This document shows, in pieces, positions 44,285-53,004 of a DNA stretch of 64,000 nucleotides. Every line of letters starts with the position of its first letter. Positions within the stretch are counted from its first letter, which is position 1. This DNA is from Bacteroidia bacterium (lineage in GTDB: Bacteria > Bacteroidota > Bacteroidia > AKYH767-A > OLB10): assembly GCA_016788065.1 (NCBI GenBank), contig JAEUTI010000087.1, positions 1-64,000 of the forward strand, read 5' to 3'. The notes beneath the pieces were generated by a model. The model made no database searches, had not been told where the DNA came from, and saw nothing but the letters and a program-made list of their open reading frames with translations. Made by a program: the position numbers and the translations under genes.

Positions 44285-44773
44285 ATGCCTCCCCCAAACG
44301 GGATCAGCGAAGCTAATCCCTAACACAAATCAGAACCTGGAGCAACCAACCCTGGTTGGTGGGTTTTTTGTTGATGCCACCCTAAACGGGATCAGCGAAG
44401 CTAATCCCTACTTCAGACCAGCCAAGCTTGCTTGAGCAAAAGGCAGAAATAAAAAATGACGGCACAAAGTGCCGCATTGCTTTTTTGTTGAAGCCACCCC
44501 CAAAAGGGATCAGCGAAGCTAATCCCTTTTGGGAAAAACCGGCCAAACTTGTTTGAAGCCGGTTTTTCTATTTTGCTTAATGGCCAACGAAGTTGGAAGC
44601 GATTTTTTGTTGATGCCACCCCCAAAAGGGATCAGCGCAGCTAATCCCTACCACCAATCGCAGACCAATATCAACCAACTTTAGTTGGTTGTTTTTTGTT
44701 GAAGCCACCCCCAAACGGGATCAGCGAAGCTAATCCCTACCTCAAACCAGCCAAGCTTGATTTTTTGTTGATG
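44205..44773. repeat. array of five boxed hairpin modules downstream of tRNA-Ser
   Basis: A conserved box of about 47 nt, beginning TTTTTTGTTGA(T/A)GCC and ending GCTAATCCCTA, occurs at 44275, 44364, 44481, 44603 and 44692, with a truncated sixth at 44761. Each box contains a compact hairpin GGGATCAGC-GAA-GCTAATCCC. Between boxes lie different terminator-like hairpins, such as AACCAACCCTGGTTGG, GGCACAAAGTGCC and CAACCAACTTTAGTTGGTTG. An 85-nt segment is duplicated (44205-44289 and 44533-44617). No gene is supported here; open frames across the array are shadows. Confidence 0.8.
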
Positions 44774-44920
44774 TCACATCACCTAGGCCAGTATCCCTGT
44801 CAGACATAATCTTCTGAACTGGTAAGGATGAAATTTTCACGCCGGATACGTGAATTCAGACTTATTTCCTGTATTTTTAAGCAGATAACCCTAATGAAGT
44901 CATTTGGTTAAATTTATCTT

Positions 44921-45481
44921 ATGAAACAATTTTACTGGATTTTTATTTTACTTGCTGTAACAACAAACTCTCTTTATGCGCAGCAAGCAGAAGTTGATTT
45001 CAAAAAGTCCTTCTTTGCAAATTCAAAAGATGAAAATATCTGGTCGCTTTCTATTGGAGGTGGCATTGGTGCTGGTAGCCAAGGTGCTACAAGTGGACTG
45101 ATTGTAGATCTAGATGTCTATCATATTTTAATTGGATATAAGTTGATTCAACATGGTATTTTGTTGCCTAAAGAACACAAACAAGCAACTGAAAATTCTT
45201 TTTATTTTGGGTATCAATATCGTACTAAAAAAATAATGAGTTCAATTGGTGCAGGAATAGGCATCCTAAAATATAAATGTACAAGTGGAATTAATGGCAA
45301 TTGTTATGACATTGATGAAAACACTAGCCAATGTATTCCATTGAAATTAGAGATTGACTATTTATTATCACCTTACTTTGGAATTGGAATTTCTGCAAAC
45401 AATACATTTACTGATAATTCCCCCTTGTTTTCCGCTATGTTTCATCTGAAATTTGGTCTGTTTTGGAGTGAAGAATATTAA
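44921..45481 (+). CDS. hypothetical exported protein, probable small outer-membrane beta-barrel
   Basis: A 186-residue protein with signal peptide 1-20 (LYAQ). The mature part alternates short amphipathic strands with glycine-rich turns (WSLSIGGGIGAGSQGA, SFYFGYQYRTKKIMSS, YFGIGISANNTFTD) and ends in an aromatic-rich strand, typical of an eight-stranded outer-membrane barrel. Two cysteines near residue 125 may form a loop disulfide. No family could be named. It is monocistronic in an accessory region. Confidence 0.7.
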   Translation: MKQFYWIFILLAVTTNSLYAQQAEVDFKKSFFANSKDENIWSLSIGGGIGAGSQGATSGLIVDLDVYHILIGYKLIQHGILLPKEHKQATENSFYFGYQYRTKKIMSSIGAGIGILKYKCTSGINGNCYDIDENTSQCIPLKLEIDYLLSPYFGIGISANNTFTDNSPLFSAMFHLKFGLFWSEEY

Positions 45482-45657
45482 GTGAATTACCAATTTGTCT
45501 TCAGTTTTATGTGTTTAAAGGGTTCATATCATAAGTTGCCTGAAAATATTGTTAAGGATAAATTGGAAATAGGGCTCTTACAAATTTTTTTGTCACCTTT
45601 GCTATAGCCACGCAAACTGCCATGCCCTTAACTTGACCAGACACTAAACAACCCACC

Positions 45658-46134
45658 ATGAAAAAACCAATTTTAGTAACGCTTGTCCTTGCAGCAACTT
45701 TTTCGCTGGGCTTCGCATTTAAATCACTTACTACAACCTATACAAACCCTAACAACATGAAAAAAGTAACAGGAATCGGCGGAGTTTTCTTTAAATGTAA
45801 AAACCCGAAGGAAACAACAGAATGGTATAAAAAACACCTGGGATTAGATACCAACCCGTATGGTGCAACCTTTGAATGGTACGAAGGACCAGACTGTACC
45901 ACCAAAGCCCAAACCCAATGGACACCCTTTCCGGAGACCACCAACTATTTTGGGAACCCGAACCAGAATTTCATGATCAACTACCGCGTTGAAAATCTCG
46001 AAGCACTGGTAGAAGAACTAAAAAAAGAAGGCGTTACCATAGTAGACAAAATTGAATCGTACGACTATGGCAAGTTTGTCCACATCCTCGATGGCGAAGG
46101 CAATAAAGTGCAACTTTGGGAAGCGATTGATTAG
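45658..46134 (+). CDS. VOC-family (glyoxalase/dioxygenase-like) protein with signal peptide
   Basis: A 158-residue protein. From an internal Met34 it reads as an ordinary VOC-domain protein: KKVTGIGGVFFKCKNPKETT, WYKKHLGLDTNPYGATFEW and FVHILDGEGNKVQLWE, the last with the Glu that binds metal in this superfamily. Unlike most relatives it has an upstream export-type leader, MKKPILVTLVLAATFSLGFA. The ATG at 45658 is preferred because the leader is well formed; the ATG at 45757 would give a cytoplasmic form. Enzymatic activity is unknown. Confidence 0.82.
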   Translation: MKKPILVTLVLAATFSLGFAFKSLTTTYTNPNNMKKVTGIGGVFFKCKNPKETTEWYKKHLGLDTNPYGATFEWYEGPDCTTKAQTQWTPFPETTNYFGNPNQNFMINYRVENLEALVEELKKEGVTIVDKIESYDYGKFVHILDGEGNKVQLWEAID

Positions 46135-46142
46135 CACGAACT

Positions 46143-46463
46143 ATGCAGTATTTACTTTATCTGTTAGTCCTTTTTTACTTTTTGTATACACTTTCGTATG
46201 CTTTGAAATTCAATAGGTCCAACATTTACTATGCAGGCAAACAAAAGCTTGTCCATAATCTTATGATTTGGCTGGTTCCTTTTCTTTGGATTCTGCTCTT
46301 AAAAACCATTGACAGACCAATTGGAAGAAAATCGTTTTTCCAAGGAACCGGAAGTGGATTTGATGGAGGTTTCTCCGGCTCCGATTCAGATGACTGCGAC
46401 AGCCATGGCCACGACTCCGGTGGAGGTGGGGACTCAGGTGGTGGTGGAGATGGTGGGGATTAA
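46143..46463 (+). CDS. small membrane protein with Gly/Asp/Ser/His-rich tail
   Basis: A 106-residue protein starting 8 nt after the VOC gene, so likely co-transcribed. It has two hydrophobic helices (residues 3-20 and 40-56) and a low-complexity tail from residue 68 with DSDDCDSHGHDSGGGG and a glycine-rich end. Such tails occur on short membrane proteins of several bacterial phyla and may bind metal. No family named. Confidence 0.55.
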   Translation: MQYLLYLLVLFYFLYTLSYALKFNRSNIYYAGKQKLVHNLMIWLVPFLWILLLKTIDRPIGRKSFFQGTGSGFDGGFSGSDSDDCDSHGHDSGGGGDSGGGGDGGD

Positions 46464-46627
46464 GGGGGGGGATTTTAACTGCATAGCAATAATAGCCGCA
46501 CATTCATTATTAGATTTTGCTGGAATCAGTTAAAAGAGCATGGCAATATTCAGCTATCGATATAATGTTGGAACCTTTAGAAAAAGGTGGGTTTAGTTTA
46601 TTGCATGAGATTAAGTGGAAATAGTGA

Positions 46628-47620
46628 TTATCTTTTCCAGGTTATAGAACTTTTGACAATTTCAATTTCATTATAAGATTCTGATAAGGATCTCAAATAG
46701 AATAATTGTAATTCATCATTCCAAAACCGTAAATTTTCATCTGAAACTCTTGGACCGAAAAACAACTTTCTTAATTTTAATTTTGGTAGGTTTATAGGAT
46801 TAAACAATGGATCTATTGAAAGATTTATATAAGGATGACGCTCCCCTGAGTGTATTTCTGTATGTATTTCCCCAATATTAAATGGGTCATTCGGAATATT
46901 CGTGCCGCGATGGTATCGGCGATTTAAAATTATTCTTTTTTCTTGTTCTATAGAATAAGCAGGATGTTTGTAAAGTCCTGCAGCCAAAGAAAGCAGTTTT
47001 GTAGGTTCAAATGGTACCCCAAATGTCTTTTGAAAATTTTCAAATGCTCGGTTGATTGCATCATAATCAGGTTGTTCATATTGAATTGCAGCAAAACGAT
47101 AATCTGCGGATGGGTTTTCAATTAATTCAAATTGTAATGCACATCCGTTTCCTCTATCACCAAAAGCTCTCCATGCATGTATTTCAAATGGAGAACCAAT
47201 AATTTGAGGATCTACTCCACACAATATAAATTGCCTTTCGCGATAATCAGAGTAATCCTTGATATAATGCTTGAATCCAGATAGGTAGTAATCAAATTCT
47301 AAAGGATCTTCTTGTTTAAAAAAGTTGTATAACCGTATTCTTTTTTCATGTAGAATTTTAAACGCATTTTGAGTACTAGTAAAATGAATTATATAATTAT
47401 TTGCTGGTTTTTTCCATCCTGAAAATCGTAGTGTACTTTCGTCTAAAGACATCGGGAAAGGATCGGAATCACTTGCAGGTCCGGCACTATATGAAATAAA
47501 TTCTCCGCTCCCAGGAAATATTAAAGGAAAAATATTTTTTATTGCGTGATCTTGTTGTGCGGTCCAGTCCATGTCTTCTCTTTTGCTAATTTTCTTTTCT
47601 AAGAAATTTAGAATTTTCAT
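46628..47620 (-). CDS. DUF2971-like protein
   Basis: With the ATG at 47620 the product has 330 residues; a TTG at 47662 would add 14. The core has YIIHFTSTQNAFKILHEKRI, then RLYNFFKQEDPLEFDYYLSG, and later AWRAFGDRGNGCALQFEL, the pattern of DUF2971 (ytFts.....il....irls......DP.E, and W..yg....G.cl.f). DUF2971 genes are often found in defence or mobile contexts, but the molecular function is unknown. A short frame of 77 codons lies just upstream on the same strand. Confidence 0.72.
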   Translation of the reverse strand: MKILNFLEKKISKREDMDWTAQQDHAIKNIFPLIFPGSGEFISYSAGPASDSDPFPMSLDESTLRFSGWKKPANNYIIHFTSTQNAFKILHEKRIRLYNFFKQEDPLEFDYYLSGFKHYIKDYSDYRERQFILCGVDPQIIGSPFEIHAWRAFGDRGNGCALQFELIENPSADYRFAAIQYEQPDYDAINRAFENFQKTFGVPFEPTKLLSLAAGLYKHPAYSIEQEKRIILNRRYHRGTNIPNDPFNIGEIHTEIHSGERHPYINLSIDPLFNPINLPKLKLRKLFFGPRVSDENLRFWNDELQLFYLRSLSESYNEIEIVKSSITWKR

Positions 47621-47671
47621 GCCGATATAGCCCTCCAGGGTAGGCTTTATCAGACTTATCAAGATTAATTT

Positions 47672-47905
47672 TTAAAGCTCCTGTTGCTTTTTGATGTTTT
47701 TTAACCAGTCGGCAGTGAAAAAAGCCTGATCACGTTGTAATCGTGGGTAAAAGCCTTTTATGTCTCCTGTTTCATCGTCAAAGTTAATAGTATATTTGTG
47801 AATTCCCAAACCGACTTGGTAGTAGCTGAAAGGGTAGTAATTACCATCAATTGAATGTAGGATTTCAACTTCGGGATCAGCGATTAAACCACAATTTGAA
47901 GGCAC
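47672..47905 (-). CDS. small hypothetical protein or gene fragment
   Basis: A 77-codon frame with a GTG start at 47905, ending 51 nt before the DUF2971 ATG at 47620 (9 nt before the alternative TTG at 47662). The frame stays open another eight codons upstream to a stop and still looks coding there (ETFVPSNCGLIADPEVEILH), so this may be the tail of a decayed longer gene. The segment HKYTINFDDETGDIKGFYP reads like a real protein with no recognised family. Confidence 0.4.
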   Translation of the reverse strand: MPSNCGLIADPEVEILHSIDGNYYPFSYYQVGLGIHKYTINFDDETGDIKGFYPRLQRDQAFFTADWLKNIKKQQEL

Positions 47906-48010
47906 AAAAGTTTCAAGGTATAAGCAGTTTCATATCGCAAACTTCAAACCAGACTAATAGAATTGATTGACATCAAAAAGTATTAAATCTACCTATCTAG
48001 CACTCATTTT

Positions 48011-49759
48011 TCACCATTTCACCACTCTAAAAACACCTTGTTTATTAGCCACATTTACCACCAATAAGTAGTTTCCGGAGGGAAGGTGTTTGAGTGAGAT
48101 GGTTTGGTGGGGATTAGTCTGGTGGTGCATCAGTAGTTTTCCGTCGGGGGCGTAGATTTCTATGGTTGCTGTTTCAAATTCGCCAGCGAGCTGGATCAGG
48201 TCGGTGGTGGGATTGGGATAGATGTTGATGCCTTCAAGTTGTTCTGTATTTGAAAGGGCAGTAAGTTGTTGGGCTGCTTTGCAAATCACAGGGCTATAGA
48301 AGCTGTTTACGACATGCTGGTTTTGAATGGTGAACTGAGTGCCCAGGTTGCTAAATGCGCCGTTATACTGTCCGCTTGCTATTGCGAAGCCAAAATTGTC
48401 AAAAGTGCAGTTATTCATCGATTCTAGGTTGGCGCCATCAAATAGCAGGAGGTGATGAAATACGCCATTGGTATCAGCCAGGAGTAAGGTTCCGTTTAAA
48501 TCGGTTGAAGAAGGTGCATTTAGTCCATCAAAATCAACTGTACCCACATAATTTATACAGGCTGCCAACTGATTTTTTGTGGCATTTAGCGCCAGTGAAG
48601 CCAATCCTGCACTGGTACCTTCTCCATAAATTTTGCTCCAAATAATGGAGCCATCAACGGCGTTTATTTTAAACAGGAAGCATTTTAATCCATTCGGATT
48701 ATTTGGTGAGCTAAATATAGCAAGGCTATCGAAGTTTAATTCATTTCCGGAATAGTTTCCACCGATGTACAGATGTCCGCTATTATCGGTTATAATTTGA
48801 TTTACCAAATCATAGGTGTTACTAAGCGGATTTGATCCTCTGATAGCCCGAGCCCAGTTAAAAGTGCCATTCACATTGTAACTGGCAAAAAATCCTTCTT
48901 CCAGATCATACGTCCCCATTATTTCAGTTCCCAAAACTGACTGATTTCCTGAAAATAATCCGGATATAAAAACTTTTCCCGCATCATCAATACTAACAGC
49001 CAGGCCTGCATCATTTGCTCCGGGAATAGTGCCAGGTTCATTGCCAACCATCCATTGAACAGCGCCTGAAGCAGAAAGCATAGCCAGGTAAATGTTAGAT
49101 CCTACAATTTGAGATGCAGGGCGCTGGTTGATCAGGGATAAATTATCTGCCAGAAGCGTATCTCCTCTGAAGCCACCAGTGACAAAAATGTTGCTTGCAT
49201 TATCTGTTGTTACCGCATTTACAGTTGTTTTAGACAAAATACTAACAGTGGCTACAGAGTGAAGTTTGGTGACAAAAATACAATTGCCATTTGGATCTAG
49301 TTTCGCGACATAACCATAGTATCCGGCATTACCGCGGTGAATGGTCAGCGAATCAAAAGTCAGTGAATCCCCATTGGTATTTCCGCAAATGACCAGATTA
49401 TTATTCGGGTCAATGGTCATGCCTTCCAGGTAATCGGAGCCATTGGAAGCAAACGACTTTGCCCATAAAAAATTCCCGGCTGAATCGAGTTTAGTTACAT
49501 AAATATCGGTTGTTGGTGGTGTTATACTGCTAAGAGAAAGGGAATCGGCATACAACTTATCTCCAAATGATCCTCCTAAATAAATATTTCCATCTGAATC
49601 AACGACCATACTCTTTGCCAACACACTGGCATTCTCGGCGTCTATTTGCTGTTTCCAAGCCAGGGGGATGGTCTGAGCCTGCGTAGAGGTACTTAATGAA
49701 ATTAAACTAATAATGAAATATGCAATTACATTTCTGTAAGAGGATAAATTAGCTCTCAT
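48011..49759 (-). CDS. SBBP-type beta-propeller surface protein with T9SS type A sorting domain
   Basis: A 582-residue exported protein. Signal peptide ends near residue 29 (STQAQ). The body is built of repeated blades such as MVVDSDGNIYLGGSFGDKLY, ITDNSGHLYIGGNYSGNEL and VTKLDSAGNFLWAKSF, the SBBP propeller motif. The end is a type A CTD: EGINIYPNPTTDLIQLAG and LPSGNYLLVVNVANKQG. It is probably secreted or surface-attached through T9SS. A minus-strand TAATTTTG box at 49799-49806 is a promoter candidate. Confidence 0.88.
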   Translation of the reverse strand: MRANLSSYRNVIAYFIISLISLSTSTQAQTIPLAWKQQIDAENASVLAKSMVVDSDGNIYLGGSFGDKLYADSLSLSSITPPTTDIYVTKLDSAGNFLWAKSFASNGSDYLEGMTIDPNNNLVICGNTNGDSLTFDSLTIHRGNAGYYGYVAKLDPNGNCIFVTKLHSVATVSILSKTTVNAVTTDNASNIFVTGGFRGDTLLADNLSLINQRPASQIVGSNIYLAMLSASGAVQWMVGNEPGTIPGANDAGLAVSIDDAGKVFISGLFSGNQSVLGTEIMGTYDLEEGFFASYNVNGTFNWARAIRGSNPLSNTYDLVNQIITDNSGHLYIGGNYSGNELNFDSLAIFSSPNNPNGLKCFLFKINAVDGSIIWSKIYGEGTSAGLASLALNATKNQLAACINYVGTVDFDGLNAPSSTDLNGTLLLADTNGVFHHLLLFDGANLESMNNCTFDNFGFAIASGQYNGAFSNLGTQFTIQNQHVVNSFYSPVICKAAQQLTALSNTEQLEGINIYPNPTTDLIQLAGEFETATIEIYAPDGKLLMHHQTNPHQTISLKHLPSGNYLLVVNVANKQGVFRVVKW

Positions 49760-49902
49760 GTATGATTTATTAAGGGGTTAGCAACATAATTTGTCCTTCA
49801 AAATTATAGAATCCATACCATTACGAATTTATTTTATACCAATTGAAGGAAAAACTTGATGAAATGCACTATAGGAACTATTTATGGAATGGCAACTATA
49901 AT

Positions 49903-49910
49903 TATATTTG
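49903..49910 (+). promoter_or_regulatory. -7 box for the LytS/LytTR operon
   Basis: TATATTTG matches TAnnTTTG 18 nt before the ATG at 49928. A TTTA at 49881-49884 is an imperfect -33 box at 18 nt spacing. Confidence 0.45.
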
Positions 49911-49927
49911 CCATATAATAATGGAAC

Positions 49928-50968
49928 ATGATTGTTTTTCAATTCATACGCAAATACAAAATCCTGCATATAATATTCTGGATTCAGGCATGGTATTCCT
50001 TGTCGCATACATTAATGCAATTTAGCAGGGAAAAATCGCCTTTTATTATTTACCATAATACCACTTTTACCATAGTCATGCAAATGGTGATGGTTTATAC
50101 CATTGTCTATTTATTACTGCCACGTTTTTTTTACCGCAAAAAATATGTGTTGTTTGTGGTCTCAACGCTTGCAACAATATTTGCGGCCTGTGTACTGGAG
50201 TTATTTCTAAAAGAGCTTTCCATTCGGTTATTCTATAATCCCGCGTATAAATTAAATCATGCATTTGTACTCATGGGTAATTTAATTGACGGGGTTAAAT
50301 TATCTGCGGTTTTTATTATCCTGTATCTGGCAGAATACTATTTTCTAAAAGATCAGAGGAACGCCATTCTGGAGAAACAGCATTTGCAAACGGAACTCGA
50401 TTTTCTGAAATCCCAGATTAATCCACATTTCCTGTTTAATGCTTTAAATAGTCTGCATGTTATTATGCGTGAAGATACCAAACTGGCTGAAAAGACCTTA
50501 TTGGAATTTTCCGGACTATTGCGCTACCAACTTTATGAATGTGACAAGCCAACCACTACTCTGGGTAAAGAAATAGGATTTATATCTAATTTTATTGAAT
50601 TAGAGAAATTACGGTATGGTAATGAATTGGAGGTGGAATTTTCATATCCGGATGAAGTCAAATACCGTGAAATTGCTCCTTTTGTATTGATACCCTTCAT
50701 CGAAAATGCCTTTAAACATGTCTCTCACCATAGTCATCAAAAGAATCACATCAAGATTCAACTGGCAGATTCATCGGGAACTATAACATTGGAGGTTGAA
50801 AACAGTTATGATGCCGGCAATCAGGGATTCAACCAGCATAAGGGCATTGGTTTGGAAAATGTAAAGCGGAGATTATCTTTGTTGTATCCGCAAAAACATC
50901 AATTGACTTTTCATACCAACAATGAAACTTTTGGAGTTAAACTTAAAATAGATTTGAATGAAAATTGA
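49928..50968 (+). CDS. LytS/YehU-type sensor histidine kinase
   Basis: A 346-residue inner-membrane kinase. Four hydrophobic helices occupy about residues 10-145. The kinase part is of the His_kinase family (LytS/YpdA/YehU), with the phospho-acceptor His in SQINPHFLFNALNSLHVI and the ATPase motifs FVLIPFIENAFKH and HKGIGLENVKRRL. It overlaps the response regulator gene by 11 nt. The signal is not evident from the sequence. Confidence 0.92.
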   Translation: MIVFQFIRKYKILHIIFWIQAWYSLSHTLMQFSREKSPFIIYHNTTFTIVMQMVMVYTIVYLLLPRFFYRKKYVLFVVSTLATIFAACVLELFLKELSIRLFYNPAYKLNHAFVLMGNLIDGVKLSAVFIILYLAEYYFLKDQRNAILEKQHLQTELDFLKSQINPHFLFNALNSLHVIMREDTKLAEKTLLEFSGLLRYQLYECDKPTTTLGKEIGFISNFIELEKLRYGNELEVEFSYPDEVKYREIAPFVLIPFIENAFKHVSHHSHQKNHIKIQLADSSGTITLEVENSYDAGNQGFNQHKGIGLENVKRRLSLLYPQKHQLTFHTNNETFGVKLKIDLNEN

Positions 50969-51680
50969 TTGCATAGTCATTGACGATGAGCCATTAGCAC
51001 GTAAGGGAATCACGCGGGCTATAAAGGATATACCATATTTAAATCTGATTGGTGAATTTTCAAACCCAACGGAGGCAATTGAGTTATTAAGTACTCAAAA
51101 AATTGATCTTATGTTTCTGGATATTCAGATGCCGAAACTAAGTGGTATCGAATTTTTGAAATCACAGAAAAATCTCCCGCCTTCTATTATTATTTCGGCA
51201 CATCATAATTTTGCATTGGAGAGTTTTGAGTTAGATGTAATTGATTACGTGCTAAAACCATTCAGGTTTGATAGATTTGCCAAGGCGGTAAATAAGGCTA
51301 AAGAATTTATTGAGCTTCGAAATCATTCAGCCAGTAACAGACTTACACATCCGGATTATTTTTTTGTCAAGTGCAACAATGCCTATCAAAAAATACTTTA
51401 TCGAGATTTGTTGTATGTGCAAGCCATGCAGAATTATGTGGTCATTCAAACTGAATCAAAACAACACATTTGTTATTTGTCTCTGAGCATGGTTGCAGAG
51501 TATCTTCCTGCTGCTATGTTTATTAAAGTACAAAAGTCATATATCGTTTCCATTCCTAAAATCGATTCGGTTGATCAGGATGGAGTTACCATTGCAGGAA
51601 CAAGAATACCTATCAGCCGCGACCATAAAGAAGAAATTCTGGCACTTATTATAGGAAATAACCTGCTTAAGCGAACTTAG
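50958..51680 (+). CDS. LytTR-type response regulator
   Basis: A 240-residue regulator. The receiver domain (1-120) has IDDEPLARKGI and the phospho-acceptor Asp in LMFLDIQMPKLSGIEFLK. The C-terminal LytTR DNA-binding domain (140-236) has FFVKCNNAYQKILYRDLLYV and FIKVQKSYIVSI. Together with the overlapping sensor gene it forms a complete two-component system; LytTR regulators bind a pair of direct repeats in target promoters, which were not identified here. Confidence 0.93.
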   Translation: MKIDCIVIDDEPLARKGITRAIKDIPYLNLIGEFSNPTEAIELLSTQKIDLMFLDIQMPKLSGIEFLKSQKNLPPSIIISAHHNFALESFELDVIDYVLKPFRFDRFAKAVNKAKEFIELRNHSASNRLTHPDYFFVKCNNAYQKILYRDLLYVQAMQNYVVIQTESKQHICYLSLSMVAEYLPAAMFIKVQKSYIVSIPKIDSVDQDGVTIAGTRIPISRDHKEEILALIIGNNLLKRT

Positions 51681-51711
51681 GAGACAAGTTTTTTATGGTT
51701 AATTTCACTCC

Positions 51712-52143
51712 ATGTCCCCAACCCATCAAACTAACCAAGATCTTTACCGCGTTTTCAGTCTGGGCCTTGCTACCAATGTAATTACTCAAAATGAGATTGT
51801 AGCCTGGGCTGATGGGGTTATTTTGAAGGAAGAGGCACCGGACAGTTTTGTGGTTGAGCTATCGTTGGAAGGGAGCAAGGATAGGAATGATGTTATAACG
51901 CTTTTAAAATGCTTTATAGGACCTGAAATGACGCCGGTTGCGGGTAGGGTGGTGCTGGGATTCATTTACCGGAGGTTTGTGGATGGGAAGATGTCGCTGA
52001 AAAATGCGGTTAGCGCAATTGACAGACTTATCCGGACTGCGGGATTGTCGGAAGAGGAACAACGGTTTATGTTACCACTTGATGATGGCTATGCGTTGGT
52101 AACTTCCGGTACTTTTGGAACGGTGGAAACAATAGAAACATAA
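51712..52143 (+). CDS. hypothetical protein, 143 aa
   Basis: No family recognised. The product is soluble and mostly helical, starting MSPTHQTNQDLYRVFSLGLA. The gene ends in TAA (52141-52143), yet the same frame continues with a coding-like stretch to 52263, containing FLEVYKEFRLDNVHEWQVID. The gene may have lost its natural end through a stop mutation, or a second short gene follows. It begins 31 nt after the LytTR regulator and may be co-transcribed with it. Confidence 0.6.
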   Translation: MSPTHQTNQDLYRVFSLGLATNVITQNEIVAWADGVILKEEAPDSFVVELSLEGSKDRNDVITLLKCFIGPEMTPVAGRVVLGFIYRRFVDGKMSLKNAVSAIDRLIRTAGLSEEEQRFMLPLDDGYALVTSGTFGTVETIET

Positions 52144-52146
52144 ACC

Positions 52147-52263
52147 TTGCGTTTTCTGGAAGTTTATAAGGAGTTTCGACTCGATAATGTGCACGAATGG
52201 CAGGTTATTGATGCAACGATAGCAGGTAAGATTAAACAGCTAAAGCAGTCTGGTGGAGGTTGA
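52147..52263 (+). pseudogene. coding-like continuation of the 51712 frame after a stop
   Basis: In the frame of the 143-residue gene, and after its TAA, the sequence reads on for 38 codons from a TTG to a TGA at 52261-52263: a stretch with FLEVYKEFRLDN and HEWQVIDATIAGKIKQLK. It could be the cut-off C-terminus of the upstream gene or a TTG-started small gene. I favour a remnant. Confidence 0.4.
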
Positions 52264-52310
52264 TTTTATGTCAGGTAGTGTTGTTAGTGGAATTTATCAA
52301 TCAGGATACT

Positions 52311-52991
52311 ATGAAAAAGTTGTTTTTGATTTTGGGAATAGCCGGAATTTTGATTTTGGGCTTTGTTGTCAATTATACCGGTTTTTTTAAGTCCAACGGT
52401 GATATTAAATCAGCTTCAGCAAAAGTCGATCAACTGGCAACTGCGAAATCGATCAGAAATGGTGATCTGATTTTTCAGACTTCGCGCTCCGGTCAAAGTC
52501 TGGCAATACAGCATGCAACCGGCTCCAAATATTCTCACTGTGGAATAATTTACAGTAACAAAGGGAAGTTCTATGTTTTTGAAGCAATTCAACCGGTAAA
52601 GTCCACTCCGTTGGATGAATGGATTGCCCGTGGCGATGGTGGTCATTTTGTCATTAAACGTCTCAAAAATGCCGAAGCCATTTTAACACCTCAGATAATC
52701 GCGAAAATGAAGGAAGAAGGGGATAAGTTTGCTGGCAAAAATTATGATTTGACATTTGAATGGAGTGATGATAAAATTTATTGTTCTGAATTGATATGGA
52801 AAATTTATGAAAGGGCTGCAGGAATCGAAATAGGAGATCTTCAAAAATTGGGTGATTTTGATCTTTCATCTGATGCAGTCAAACATAAAATGAAAGAACG
52901 CTATGGAAATAAAATCCCCTTAAATGAATTAGTCATTTCACCGGCTGCTATATTTGAGAGCGAATTGTTGGAGGAAATAGCGTTCAATTAA
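52311..52991 (+). CDS. YiiX-like permuted papain/NlpC-P60 hydrolase with membrane anchor
   Basis: With the ATG at 52311 the product has 226 residues; a TTG at 52260 would add 17 before the membrane segment. A single N-terminal hydrophobic segment (5-23) suggests a periplasm-facing anchored protein. The catalytic domain has the circularly permuted order: the His in SKYSHCGIIYSNKGKFYVFE comes before the Cys in IYCSELIWKIYERA. Related proteins (YiiX/YebB) act on amide bonds, possibly in cell-wall or lipid substrates. No peptidoglycan-binding domain is present. Confidence 0.85.
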   Translation: MKKLFLILGIAGILILGFVVNYTGFFKSNGDIKSASAKVDQLATAKSIRNGDLIFQTSRSGQSLAIQHATGSKYSHCGIIYSNKGKFYVFEAIQPVKSTPLDEWIARGDGGHFVIKRLKNAEAILTPQIIAKMKEEGDKFAGKNYDLTFEWSDDKIYCSELIWKIYERAAGIEIGDLQKLGDFDLSSDAVKHKMKERYGNKIPLNELVISPAAIFESELLEEIAFN

Positions 52992-53004
52992 TTTCATTTG
53001 TGAG

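Noticed and set aside
43932-44316. Open frames across tRNA-Ser and the downstream hairpins
   Set aside because: They run through the tRNA gene and the repeat array and include terminators, so they are not genes.
43215-44773. CRISPR array
   Set aside because: Repeats at 43.2 kb are adjacent without spacers. The boxes behind tRNA-Ser have uneven spacing (69-122 nt) with hairpin-forming sequence in between, and no cas gene is near.
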